Source of the DNA: Sulfitobacter sediminilitoris
GTDB taxonomy: Bacteria > Pseudomonadota > Alphaproteobacteria > Rhodobacterales > Rhodobacteraceae
Assembly (NCBI RefSeq): GCF_010667575.1
Contig: NZ_JAABNT010000010.1
Coordinates: 1-64,000, forward strand
Direction: 5' to 3'
Length of the DNA: 64,000 nt
Shown: positions 25,427 through 33,959 of the stretch, piece by piece
Layout: each line of letters starts with the position of its first letter
How positions within the stretch are numbered: position 1 is the first letter of the stretch
The notes under the pieces: generated by a model
What the model was told of the DNA's origin: nothing
What the model saw: only the letters and a program-made list of their open reading frames with translations
Databases searched by the model: none
Made by a program: the position numbers and the translations under genes

Positions 25427-25472
25427 AGCGCCCCTCATGTTACATCCCAGGACAAGAATTGGAGAAGCGCAG

Positions 25473-25721
25473 ATGGGTCTGAAAAAGCTTGCCGCGAAAG
25501 TCATCGAATACAATGAACGGCTGGAAAGTGGAAAGGCGAGCAAGATCACGCCAAGCCACATTGAGAAGGTCTTGGAAAAGCTCGAGAGTAAAACGGAAGA
25601 GCTTGAGGCCAATATCGCAACTGCACGGTCAGCGGATAAGAAAGCCCGCTTAGAGAAGAAACTTGGCGTGGCCCGCGCACATGTTGAACGTGCCGAATGG
25701 TTGTTGAAGGAAATCAGCTAG
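25473..25721 (+). CDS. small coiled-coil protein of unknown function
   Basis: An 82-aa, Lys/Glu-rich, almost wholly helical protein, likely a two-helix coiled coil: SHIEKVLEKLESKTEELE, then SADKKARLEKKLGVARAHVE. GGAGA lies about 8 bp before the ATG. It follows the Na/Pi cotransporter by 46 bp on the same strand and may be co-transcribed. I do not recognise a named family. A partner of the PhoU-like domain is conceivable but unsupported. Confidence 0.65.
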   Translation: MGLKKLAAKVIEYNERLESGKASKITPSHIEKVLEKLESKTEELEANIATARSADKKARLEKKLGVARAHVERAEWLLKEIS

Positions 25722-25875
25722 CAACTACAAGCGGTCCGGGTAAAGATGGTTTGTGTGGGCTCGCGGTGAAGGGCAATTTCGTTAGGGTTATTTTGTCTGT
25801 CTCAGAGCTCTTGTTCCACCAGTTTTGCCCGGAAGACTTCTTTAGGAGTTGATACCGAAAACACTTTCATGGCGT

Positions 25876-26081
25876 TCAGTTGAGACGGATTTCTGAGGCG
25901 AACATTGACCCGAACCGGTTCCACCGGTCGCGGACCGTTTCGTGGCTGACATCAATCCCGCATTCGTGCAGCAGGTCTTCGACGCTCCAAAGCGAAAGTG
26001 GGAGCCGGATGTACACATCATCGCCAGGCGGATGATCTCGGAGCTGGTGTTGAAGTATTTGAAGGAGGCAGGTTTGATCAT
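25876..26081 (-). pseudogene. IS6-family transposase N-terminal remnant
   Basis: The minus strand reads FKYFNTSSEIIRLAMM in one frame and then, after a frameshift near 26020, YIRLPLSLWSVEDLLHECG, DVSHETVRDRWNRFGSM and ASEIRLN before a stop. This is the characteristic N-terminal zinc-ribbon/HTH region of IS6/IS26-type transposases. The catalytic DDE part is gone. Its orientation is the same as the second IS6 remnant near 43.9 kb. Confidence 0.8.
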
Positions 26082-26234
26082 AGCGAAACGCTACGCACCC
26101 GCCCCGCTCCTCGCATTAGAAGTAAATCTGACAAAATCATCTTCGCCAACCATGATAGTTTTCAATTTGCGGTCCAATGGCGTCGCTCCGCTCTTGCGGG
26201 AGAAGGGATGCAAAAGAGGCTGGGTCGACCTCGA

Positions 26235-27212
26235 TTAAGAGTAAAGCCCCGCCACACGGGCACGCAGTTTGATCAGTGACAGAACGGTGTCGATGGTCGG
26301 TGTGGGCGTCTCTGTCACACCGCCAAGTTCCTGCACCGACCCCAGAAGCGCGTCGATCTCCATCTGCCGCCCCGCATCAAGGTCCTGCAGCATCGAGGTG
26401 CGGTGTGCCCCCACCGCGGCACCCCCGTCAATGCGGCGTTCGACATCGATGGGGAACTTTACCCCCAGCGTCTCGGCGACCTGCTGCGCCTCCAGCATCA
26501 TCTTCCGCGCAACCTCTCGTGTCCCAAGATCGGTGCAGAGCACGTCCAGTGTTGCATGTGTGAGGGCCGAAATGGGGTTGAATGACATGTTCCCCCATAG
26601 CTTTACCCAAATTTCATCTCGCAGCCGGGGGCGCACGGGCGCCCTCAGGCCTGCGGCCCCCAGGGCCTTGGAGAGGGCCAGCACCCGTTCAGACTTAGAC
26701 CCGTCGGGTTCGCCCAGGGAAAAGCGGTTCCCCTCGATGTGCTTGACGACGCCCGGTTCGGTGACCTCCGCAGCCGGATAGACGACACAGCCCAGCACCC
26801 GGTCCGGGCCGAATCCGTTCCACTGGGCATCGCCCGGGTCGACGGTTTCCAGTCGGGTCCCCTCCAGTGGGCCGCCGATCTTGTGAAAGTACCACCAGGG
26901 CACACCGTTCACGCCCGAGACGATGGTTGTCTCCGGTCCAATCAGCGGCTGCATCTTGCCAACCACCGGAGGCACGGAATGGGCTTTGAGCGTGACGATG
27001 ACGTAATCCTGAATACCCAGTTCTGCTGGGTCTTCCGCCGCCTTAACTGAAAAGGTCTTTGTCTCATCGCCTTCGATAAGGCTGAGACCGTTCTTCTTGA
27101 TTGCTGCGAGATGGGGGCCCCGCGCAACAAGGCTCACCTCCGCGCCCGCCTCGGCCAACTTCGCGCCCAAATAGCCACCGATCGCGCCCGCGCCGAATAT
27201 GCAGATTTTCAT
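26235..27212 (-). CDS. panE: ketopantoate reductase family protein
   Basis: A 325-aa ApbA/PanE-type NADPH-dependent reductase. The Rossmann motif GAGAIGGYLGAKLA lies at the N terminus, the catalytic Lys is in EIWVKLWGN (about residue 190), and the C-terminal helical domain is complete. The start is the ATG at 27212, because the GxGxxG motif follows at residue 7. It lies 4 bp downstream of the CoA-ligase gene. In this catabolic context it may act on another 2-keto acid rather than ketopantoate, so the symbol denotes the family. Confidence 0.82.
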   Translation of the reverse strand: MKICIFGAGAIGGYLGAKLAEAGAEVSLVARGPHLAAIKKNGLSLIEGDETKTFSVKAAEDPAELGIQDYVIVTLKAHSVPPVVGKMQPLIGPETTIVSGVNGVPWWYFHKIGGPLEGTRLETVDPGDAQWNGFGPDRVLGCVVYPAAEVTEPGVVKHIEGNRFSLGEPDGSKSERVLALSKALGAAGLRAPVRPRLRDEIWVKLWGNMSFNPISALTHATLDVLCTDLGTREVARKMMLEAQQVAETLGVKFPIDVERRIDGGAAVGAHRTSMLQDLDAGRQMEIDALLGSVQELGGVTETPTPTIDTVLSLIKLRARVAGLYS

Positions 27213-27216
27213 GTGC

Positions 27217-28749
27217 CTAGGTTTCCTCTGCCAGTCCCAGCTTCTCGGCCAGGCCGATCCGCTGCAGTTTGCCGGTTGCACCCTTGGGGATCTCTTCCAG
27301 GATCACAACCTTGCGCGGCACCTTGAAGTCCGCCAGCCGCTCGCCTGCGAAGGTGCGGATTTCCGCTTCCGTGGCTGTCTGACCCTCTTTCAGAACCACA
27401 GCCACAGCCACCTCTTCACCAAGCTTGGGGTGCGGCAGCGCGAAGGTCACGACCTGTGCGATGGCGGGGTGCTCAGAAATTAACCCATCAACCTCCAGCG
27501 GGCTAACCTTCTCTCCGCCGCGGTTGATGATCTCCTTCAGACGGCCGGTGAGGGTCAAATAGCCCTCGGCGTCGAAGGTGCCCTGATCGCCCGTGCGGAA
27601 CCACCGGCGGCCCTCCGCTTCGAAGAAGTTCATGGCATTTGCCTCCGGGTTGCCCTCGTAGCCCAGTGTCACGTTGGGGCCAGAGATTACCACCTCGCCC
27701 AGACCCTCGACCAACCGGTTCTCGACCTCGTGCGCGGTCCGTACCAGCGGCCCCGCCTCCACACCCACGGCACCGGGCTTCTGCGCGCGGGGCGGCAAAG
27801 GGTTTGATGTCATCTGGTGGGTCGCTTCGGTCATGCCGTAGGCCTCGATCACGGGGGCGCCGAATACATCGGCCAAGGCCTCCATCACCGGTCCCGGCAG
27901 AGATGCGGAGGAGGAGCGCAGGAAACGCAGCGGTACCTCCGCAATGGTCTCAGCATTCCTTTTCGCGCGGGCGAGGATGGTCTGGTGCATGGTTGGCACA
28001 GCGGTGTACCAGGTTGGCTGCGCCTCTTCCAACCAACCAAAGAATTTCATGGCGTTGAAACCCGGTGCGCACCAGACCGACCCGCCGCTGGCGAGCGATG
28101 AGGAGACGGCCGCGATCAGACCATGAATATGGAAAAGCGGCATCACGTTCATGCATCGGTCATCCGGGGTGAGCGCCAGTGAAGTGCCGATGTTCAGCGC
28201 CGAGGCGGCGAGATTCGACTGCAAGAGCGGCACGATCTTGGGCCGCGACGTGGTGCCCGAGGTGTGTAGGATTAGTGCCACGTCATCCGGCCCGGGCGCC
28301 CCGCGGTCCGCCTCTCCAGCAGCCTCTTCAACTGTCAGGGTAAAGACACCCGCGGGCTGTTTCGGATCAAAGGCAAGGCGTATGATCGACAGGTCCAGCC
28401 CCTTTGCGGCAGCATGCGCCGGACCGGTCTCACCGTCGGCCAGGATGATTGCCTTCGCCTTGAGGTCCTTGAGGTAGAAGGAAAACTCATCCTCCTTGTA
28501 ACCAGGGTTCAGCGGGCAGGTTGTTGCGACCCCTGCCACGGTGACAAAGGCTGCGGCCATTTCGGGCCCGTTGGGCAGGACGATTGCCACCCGGTCGCCG
28601 CGACCTATACCAGCGGCGTGGAGAGCATCGGCCACCTGCGCGGCCTGCGCGCCAAGGCCGCCAAAGCTCAGCCACGCGCGCCCCGTTGCCCCGATCGCAG
28701 GCGCGCTTTTGTCCTGCGCTGCAATCAATTCGGCCAATGTCTGTTTCAT
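27217..28749 (-). CDS. AMP-forming acyl-CoA synthetase, oxalate-CoA ligase-like
   Basis: A 510-aa ANL-superfamily ligase. P-loop: ILHTSGTTSRPKIVP (about residue 160). Further core motifs are MPLFHIHGL, EAYGMTEATHQMTSN, WFRTGDQG, GRLKEIINRGGEKVSP and, at the end, PKGATGKLQR with the catalytic Lys. The MPLFHIHGL, TWYTAVPTMHQ and EATHQMTSNPLPP blocks resemble yeast Pcs60-type oxalate-CoA ligases more than fatty-acid ligases. The start at 28749 follows a G-rich ribosome binding site. The substrate is probably a short dicarboxylate or carboxylate, stated with moderate confidence. Confidence 0.83.
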   Translation of the reverse strand: MKQTLAELIAAQDKSAPAIGATGRAWLSFGGLGAQAAQVADALHAAGIGRGDRVAIVLPNGPEMAAAFVTVAGVATTCPLNPGYKEDEFSFYLKDLKAKAIILADGETGPAHAAAKGLDLSIIRLAFDPKQPAGVFTLTVEEAAGEADRGAPGPDDVALILHTSGTTSRPKIVPLLQSNLAASALNIGTSLALTPDDRCMNVMPLFHIHGLIAAVSSSLASGGSVWCAPGFNAMKFFGWLEEAQPTWYTAVPTMHQTILARAKRNAETIAEVPLRFLRSSSASLPGPVMEALADVFGAPVIEAYGMTEATHQMTSNPLPPRAQKPGAVGVEAGPLVRTAHEVENRLVEGLGEVVISGPNVTLGYEGNPEANAMNFFEAEGRRWFRTGDQGTFDAEGYLTLTGRLKEIINRGGEKVSPLEVDGLISEHPAIAQVVTFALPHPKLGEEVAVAVVLKEGQTATEAEIRTFAGERLADFKVPRKVVILEEIPKGATGKLQRIGLAEKLGLAEET

Positions 28750-28977
28750 ATTTATTTCCCCCTGATCATTTGTCCCGACTGGCTCCATTGCGCCAGGCGC
28801 CTGAGGCGCAATCCTTTTCAACAGGTCGACTCCCGGCAACTAAGTCAGACACAGATGGTTTGGGTGCCTGGCAAATTGCTTCGGAGAATGCGACAGGACT
28901 TACTCACCGCCGCGTTCAAGCAAATTTGCTCTGACAAGGCCAGTAAGCTTTTTGCCTCTCATCCCCCCAGTCGGATT

Positions 28978-30114
28978 TTACTGCAATCGCATCAGCAAAC
29001 CAGCCATCAGACGCGCCCGCTCTACCAGGCTGTCCACCTGAATATGTTCGTTGAGCGTGTGCAGCCCTGCCCCACGTACCCCTAGCGAATCCAACGTCGG
29101 GATGCCCATTGCACCGGTGAAATTGCCATCCGACCCACCGCCCTGACTGCGGCCCGTCATCTCGAACCCCAGCTCCGATGCGATACTCTTTGCGATCTCG
29201 AATATCTTTGCCGTGCCAGGGGTATCCGGCTTCCAGACGGGGCGGGTCACACCGCGCGTCACTTCAAAGGTGACGCCATCCCGTTCACTTTGCAAGGCCA
29301 GCATCCGGGCCACACCTTCGTCGAGATCCTCTTGTTTTTTGGCCATGCTCAGCGCCTCGGCGTCACAAGACGATGAGACACAGTTCACCCATTGGCCCGC
29401 ATGGATTACACCGACGCTGAAAGTGCAGTCCGGGCCAGTCATGTCCTCGATCTCGATGATGCGGCGCGCCATGGCTGCGATGGCGGATTTACCATCCGAC
29501 AGCCGCGCCCCCGCGTGGCTGGGTGCGCCGACCGTACGCAGGTTAAACCGCGCGATGGCGTAACGCCCAATGGTCACGCCACCGTCGTCGTGGCCAGGCT
29601 CTGGCACCAGCACATAGGCGTGACGTGCTGCTTCCGCCTCGATCAGGTCGCGGGTCGAGGGCGTGCCGACTTCTTCGTCGGGGGTAAACAGCACCGTAAC
29701 AGGCAGCGGTGTTTCGAGCCCCGCGCGCATCAGCTGGCGGATCGCCTCGAGGCTGATGTAATTGCCCCCTTTCATGTCCATCAGGCCCGGCCCATAGCAG
29801 AGGTTGCCCTCGCGGCGGAACGGCAGCACCTCGAGCGTGCCGATCGGATGCACCGTGTCCATATGGCCCGCAATCAGGATGCCGGGCACACGACCTTGAT
29901 CGGGATGCGGGAGCCGCGCCCGCACCGATCCGCCAAAGCCCATGCGGCCGGGGAGCCGCTCGACCTTGGCGCCCAATGTGGCCAGATCGAAGGCAGCGAT
30001 ATCCATCATGCGGTTTACAGCTGCCGCATCATGGGTCGGGCTTTCGCACTCAATCCAGGGGCGCAGACCGGCCAACATGTCTTCGGTATCAAAAGGCAAT
30101 TGCAACGGATTCAT
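28978..30114 (-). CDS. M20 family peptidase (carboxypeptidase G2-like)
   Basis: The 378-aa product is a two-zinc M20 hydrolase. Metal and catalytic blocks: AGHMDTVHP (His and Asp), GLMDMKGG (bridging Asp), TPDEEVG (general-base Glu plus ligand), PEPGH and, near the end, the His in LHTLNEHI. No signal peptide, so cytoplasmic. It resembles the carboxypeptidase G2/ArgE branch that removes terminal amino acids or acyl groups. It follows the deleted M20D remnant and the ABC importer on the same strand and probably processes imported peptides or acyl-amino acids. Confidence 0.88.
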   Translation of the reverse strand: MNPLQLPFDTEDMLAGLRPWIECESPTHDAAAVNRMMDIAAFDLATLGAKVERLPGRMGFGGSVRARLPHPDQGRVPGILIAGHMDTVHPIGTLEVLPFRREGNLCYGPGLMDMKGGNYISLEAIRQLMRAGLETPLPVTVLFTPDEEVGTPSTRDLIEAEAARHAYVLVPEPGHDDGGVTIGRYAIARFNLRTVGAPSHAGARLSDGKSAIAAMARRIIEIEDMTGPDCTFSVGVIHAGQWVNCVSSSCDAEALSMAKKQEDLDEGVARMLALQSERDGVTFEVTRGVTRPVWKPDTPGTAKIFEIAKSIASELGFEMTGRSQGGGSDGNFTGAMGIPTLDSLGVRGAGLHTLNEHIQVDSLVERARLMAGLLMRLQ

Positions 30115-30126
30115 CTCATTCTCTCC

Positions 30127-30420
30127 TCAGGCAGTCAGACGCCGCTCAACGATGCGCGCCATGATCGACGCGCCCATCGGCAGATTTGGGGTATCAAGGG
30201 TGAAAGCCAGATCGTGCAGCCCCGCGGTGGCCGCGTGGCCCACCCGGGAATAGGCGGCGCCTGGCACGACCTGCGGTATATCGGCGAAATCTTCAGGCCC
30301 GGTCGCGGGCTCATCCGTGCCGCAACGGTCTTCAAAGCCCAGTTCCGGATGTGCGTGTCGGTCCTTGAAAATTTCGGTCAGCGCGTCGGTATGCGCCTCG
30401 ATGACCGGCGGAAGGGTCAT
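30127..30420 (-). pseudogene. M20D amidohydrolase with large in-frame internal deletion
   Basis: The 97-codon frame joins the first about 30 residues of a hippurate-hydrolase-like M20D enzyme (DALTEIFKDRHAHPELGFE) directly to its last about 65 (EPATGPEDFADIPQVVPG, then GASIMARIVERRLTA). The intact relative at 47230-48402 has 390 aa and the same two ends, so roughly 285 residues, including all metal ligands, have been lost without breaking the frame. It keeps normal spacing in the operon, 12 bp and 14 bp from its neighbours. No catalytic activity is possible. Confidence 0.85.
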
Positions 30421-30434
30421 GGAGTTCTCCTGAA

Positions 30435-32063
30435 CTAATCAGCCATCTCGGCAAAGGGGCGAAAGTTCGCAAAATCCCAGTGGCGCCCAGGGGCGGCGGC
30501 AATAAGTGCCTTGGTGTAGTCCTGCTTAGGTGCGCCGAGCACCTGTGCTGCGGGGCCGTATTCAACAACCTGCCCGTACTGCATTACCAGCACATCGTCG
30601 CAAATCTGTGCCGCGACGCCCAGATCATGGGTGATAAAGAGAATCCCCAGTCCAAGCCGTTCCTGCAGCTCGGCCAGCAGATCAAGCACTTGCGCTTGAA
30701 CGGATACATCGAGCGCGCTCACTGCCTCATCTGCAACCAGCACATCGGGATCCATCGCCAGCGCGCGTGCGATTGCGATGCGCTGACGCTGCCCACCAGA
30801 GAACTGATGTGGGAAACGGTCTACTGCGCTTGCCGGCAGCCCCACCAGCTCCAACAGCTCGCGCGCGCGCGCCAGTGCCTCGTGACGCGGCGTGCCAAAA
30901 TTCAGCGGCCCCTCGATGATTGACTGCCCCACTTCGATACGTGGATTAAGCGAGCGCATCGGATCCTGAAATACGATCTGGATATCCTTGCGGTGGGGCT
31001 TCAGCTCTTTCTGCGACATGGTAGCGATGTCTGTGCCGTCCACCATGACCTTGCCCGAGGTTGGATCAATCAGCCGCATGATACAGCGCGCCACTGTTGT
31101 TTTGCCAGAGCCGCTTTCTCCGACAATCCCCAACGTGCGCCCTTTGTTGAGATGAATGCTTACGTCCTGGGCTGCCTTCACCTCGCGGCCCCGGCTGAAC
31201 CACCCTCCGCCGCCGTAGGTCTTGTTGAGATCCTGCGTCGCCAGCACAATATTGTCTGAGGTCTGCGCCCGCGCCAATCGCGGCACCTGGCTGGGCACTG
31301 ATTGCAACAGATCGCGGGTGTAGTCGGTTTGCGGGTGGCGCAGCAGGTTGTCGACGCTTTGTGTCTCCATCACCTCGCCCAGCTTCAACACGGTCACGTC
31401 ATCTGCAATCTCGCTGACGACGCCCATATCATGGGTGATGAACAACACCGCCGCGCCTTGATCCTCGCGCAGCTCACGAATAAGACTGAGGATCTGTGCC
31501 TGTGTCGTAACATCCAGCGCCGTCGTCGGCTCATCCGCGATCAACAACTGGGGGCGCATCACCAGCGCCATTGCGATCATGATCCGCTGGCGCTGCCCGC
31601 CAGACAGCTGGTGCGGAAAACTGCGGTACATCTTATCCACGTCGGGCAGGTGTACCGCTTCCATCATCTCTTTCGCGCGTTTGGCGCGGGCGGATTTGGA
31701 CATGCTGGAATGAAACTCCAGCACCTCCTCGATCTGTTGGCCCACCCGTGCCACAGGGTTCAGCGCGGTCATTGGCTCCTGAAAGATCATCGACATCGAC
31801 ACCGCTCGCAACTCACGCATGCGCGATGCAGATGCCTTCAACATGTCCTCGCCCTTGAGGTTGATCGTTCCGGAAATAGGTTTCAGCACCGGCGGCAGCA
31901 AACCCATTGCCGCCAGCGCGGTCAGCGATTTGCCAGAGCCGCTTTCGCCCACCAGACACATGGTCTGGCCGGGCTCTATGCTCAGGTTCAGACCCTTGAC
32001 CACCTGTTTGTCATGCTCACCATTCAGTGCAATGCGTAGATCGTTGATTTCTAGAAGGCTCAT
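30435..32063 (-). CDS. fused dual ABC ATPase (DppD-DppF in one chain)
   Basis: A 542-aa protein with two complete nucleotide-binding domains. First half: Walker A GESGSGKSLTA, SGGQRQR, LLIADEPTTALD. Second half: GESGSGKTTVA, QDPMRSLNPR, SGGQRQR and VLVADEAVSALD. It powers both permease subunits encoded just upstream. The start at 32063 overlaps the permease stop by 4 bp. Unlike the first operon (two separate ATPase genes at 10-12 kb) the ATPases are fused, so the two importers come from different lineages. Confidence 0.93.
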   Translation of the reverse strand: MSLLEINDLRIALNGEHDKQVVKGLNLSIEPGQTMCLVGESGSGKSLTALAAMGLLPPVLKPISGTINLKGEDMLKASASRMRELRAVSMSMIFQEPMTALNPVARVGQQIEEVLEFHSSMSKSARAKRAKEMMEAVHLPDVDKMYRSFPHQLSGGQRQRIMIAMALVMRPQLLIADEPTTALDVTTQAQILSLIRELREDQGAAVLFITHDMGVVSEIADDVTVLKLGEVMETQSVDNLLRHPQTDYTRDLLQSVPSQVPRLARAQTSDNIVLATQDLNKTYGGGGWFSRGREVKAAQDVSIHLNKGRTLGIVGESGSGKTTVARCIMRLIDPTSGKVMVDGTDIATMSQKELKPHRKDIQIVFQDPMRSLNPRIEVGQSIIEGPLNFGTPRHEALARARELLELVGLPASAVDRFPHQFSGGQRQRIAIARALAMDPDVLVADEAVSALDVSVQAQVLDLLAELQERLGLGILFITHDLGVAAQICDDVLVMQYGQVVEYGPAAQVLGAPKQDYTKALIAAAPGRHWDFANFRPFAEMAD

Positions 32064-32953
32064 CTTTCGATCCCCCGCTTTGCCATGCGTGGATCCAGCG
32101 CGTCGCGTACCGCATCCCCCAAAAGATTGATCGACAGGATCGCCACCGACACCACGAGACCGGGCCACAGCACGATGCCGGGATTGATTTGGAAGTAGAT
32201 GCGGCCCTCAGCCATAATGTTCCCCCAACTTGGGGTTTCTGGGTTTATCCCCGCACCAAGAAAGCTGAGGATCGCCTCGGTTAAGATTGCGCTGGCGCAA
32301 ATGTAAGTTCCCTGAATGATCAGTGGTGCCAGCGTGTTGGGCACAAGGTGCCGGCGCATGATCAGCCAGGTTGGCGTGCCTGCCGCGATCGCGGCCTCAA
32401 CATAAGGTTCCTCGCGGGCCGACAGCACCAGCGAACGCACCAGACGCACAACCCGGGGCACCTCGGGTATGGTGATCGCCACCAGCACAGTCCACAGGCT
32501 CGCCCCCCAAAGCGAAACGATCGCGATGGCCAGGAGGATCGACGGGATCGCCATCAGACCGTCAACCATGCGCATCAGAACCGCGTCGACCCAGCGGATA
32601 TAGCCCGCAAACAAGCCCAAAAGCAGGCCAAAGAGCACTGCGCAAATCGCCGCCAGCACCCCCACAACCAGAGAGATCTGCCCGCCGGTAATGATCCGCG
32701 AAAACAGATCCCGCCCAAAGGCATCCGTACCCAACCAGAATGTATCGCTTGGCGGCTTCAGGCGCACCGCAGGCTGCAGCCGCACCGGATCATGCGGCAC
32801 CACCCAGGGCGCGAACAGCGCCGACAGCGCGATCAAGGCCAGAACGACTGTGGCGATAAACACCAGCGGGCTGGAAAAGACGATCTCACGCACCCGCGAC
32901 AGCGCCGAGGGGCGGTCGGGCGGGGCAATATTTGCAACAGTCTGATCGGTCAT
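32060..32953 (-). CDS. ABC transporter permease (DppC type)
   Basis: A 297-aa permease with an N-terminal cytoplasmic extension, a first membrane segment near residue 32, the family block WLGTDAFGRDLFSRI and an EAA loop around residues 180-200 (AAIAAGTPTWLIMRRHLVPN). It forms the channel with the preceding DppB-type protein. It overlaps both flanking genes by 4 bp. Confidence 0.92.
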   Translation of the reverse strand: MTDQTVANIAPPDRPSALSRVREIVFSSPLVFIATVVLALIALSALFAPWVVPHDPVRLQPAVRLKPPSDTFWLGTDAFGRDLFSRIITGGQISLVVGVLAAICAVLFGLLLGLFAGYIRWVDAVLMRMVDGLMAIPSILLAIAIVSLWGASLWTVLVAITIPEVPRVVRLVRSLVLSAREEPYVEAAIAAGTPTWLIMRRHLVPNTLAPLIIQGTYICASAILTEAILSFLGAGINPETPSWGNIMAEGRIYFQINPGIVLWPGLVVSVAILSINLLGDAVRDALDPRMAKRGIER

Positions 32954-33894
32954 GCGTAACGGATCCTCGGGTCAAGCAGTACATAGGCGATATCGATCAA
33001 CAGGTTGATCACGACGTAGATGAGCGAGGCCAACAGGATCACAGCCTGAATGACCGGGTAATCCCGGCTCAGCACCGCATCAACGGTCAGCCGCCCCAGT
33101 CCAGGCAGGTTAAAAACACTTTCAGTTACGACAACCCCCGAGATGATCAGCGCGAACCCGATTCCGATGACCGTGATGATTGGCACCGAACAGTTGCGCA
33201 ACGCGTGGCGCATGAGCACCTTGCGCTCTGGCAGACCCTTGGCGCGGGCCGTGCGCACGTAATCGTCCCCCAGAATTTCCAGCATTGAAGTGCGCGTGAT
33301 ACGCGCAATCAACGCGATATAAAGCAGCGTCAACGTGAAGGTTGGTAATGCAATTCGATGGAAGAATTGCCCCACCCCTTCGCCAAGTGGCTTGAACCCC
33401 TGCACCGGGAACCATCCCAGCTGCATCGAAAAGGCCGAAATCATCAGATAGCCAATCACAAAGACGGGCACGGAAAACCCCAACACCGACAAAAGCATCA
33501 CGAAGCGGTCAATAAGCGTGCCCTGCTTCCACGCGGCAATCACGCCGAGCGGCACAGCGATCAGCACAGACAGGATGATTGTGGTCAGTGCCAGGCTGAT
33601 CGTCGGTTCCATCCGGTCGGCAATCAGCTCCAGTACGGGTTTGCCAGACAAGATCGAAGTACCAAAATCGCCCTGCAACAATTGCCCGATCCAGGAAAAG
33701 AACTGCACGAACAAGGGCTCGTTCAGGCCAAGAGACTCGCGGATTGCGTCAAGTTGGTCGGGCGTAGCGGTGTCACCCGCGATGATGGCCGCCGGATCGC
33801 CCGGTGTCAGCCGCAATAGCAGGAACACAAAAAGAGCCACGAAACCCATCACCGGGATCGCGGCCAGAATACGCTGCACGATATAGAGGACCAT
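32950..33894 (-). CDS. ABC transporter permease (DppB type)
   Basis: A 314-aa permease, start MVLYIVQRILAAIPVMG, with RLTPGDPAAIIAGD after the first membrane segment and an EAA loop near residues 215-235 (TARAKGLPERKVLMRHALRN). It is the first membrane component after the binding protein, from which it is separated by a terminator-like hairpin. Complete and normal in length. Confidence 0.92.
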   Translation of the reverse strand: MVLYIVQRILAAIPVMGFVALFVFLLLRLTPGDPAAIIAGDTATPDQLDAIRESLGLNEPLFVQFFSWIGQLLQGDFGTSILSGKPVLELIADRMEPTISLALTTIILSVLIAVPLGVIAAWKQGTLIDRFVMLLSVLGFSVPVFVIGYLMISAFSMQLGWFPVQGFKPLGEGVGQFFHRIALPTFTLTLLYIALIARITRTSMLEILGDDYVRTARAKGLPERKVLMRHALRNCSVPIITVIGIGFALIISGVVVTESVFNLPGLGRLTVDAVLSRDYPVIQAVILLASLIYVVINLLIDIAYVLLDPRIRYA

Positions 33895-33922
33895 CTGCCG
33901 GGCCTTTCACATGAAAAGAATA

Positions 33923-33951
33923 CCGGCCCCGCACTTTATGCACGGGGCCGG
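33923..33951 (-). terminator. intercistronic terminator-like hairpin
   Basis: CCGGCCCCG (33923-33931) and CGGGGCCGG (33943-33951) form a 9-bp stem with an 11-base loop between the binding-protein gene and the DppB permease. In the direction of transcription (minus) the stem is followed by TATTCTTTT, so it looks like a partial intrinsic terminator. This fits high expression of the periplasmic protein relative to the membrane complex. Confidence 0.65.
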
Positions 33952-33959
33952 AGGGCGCA

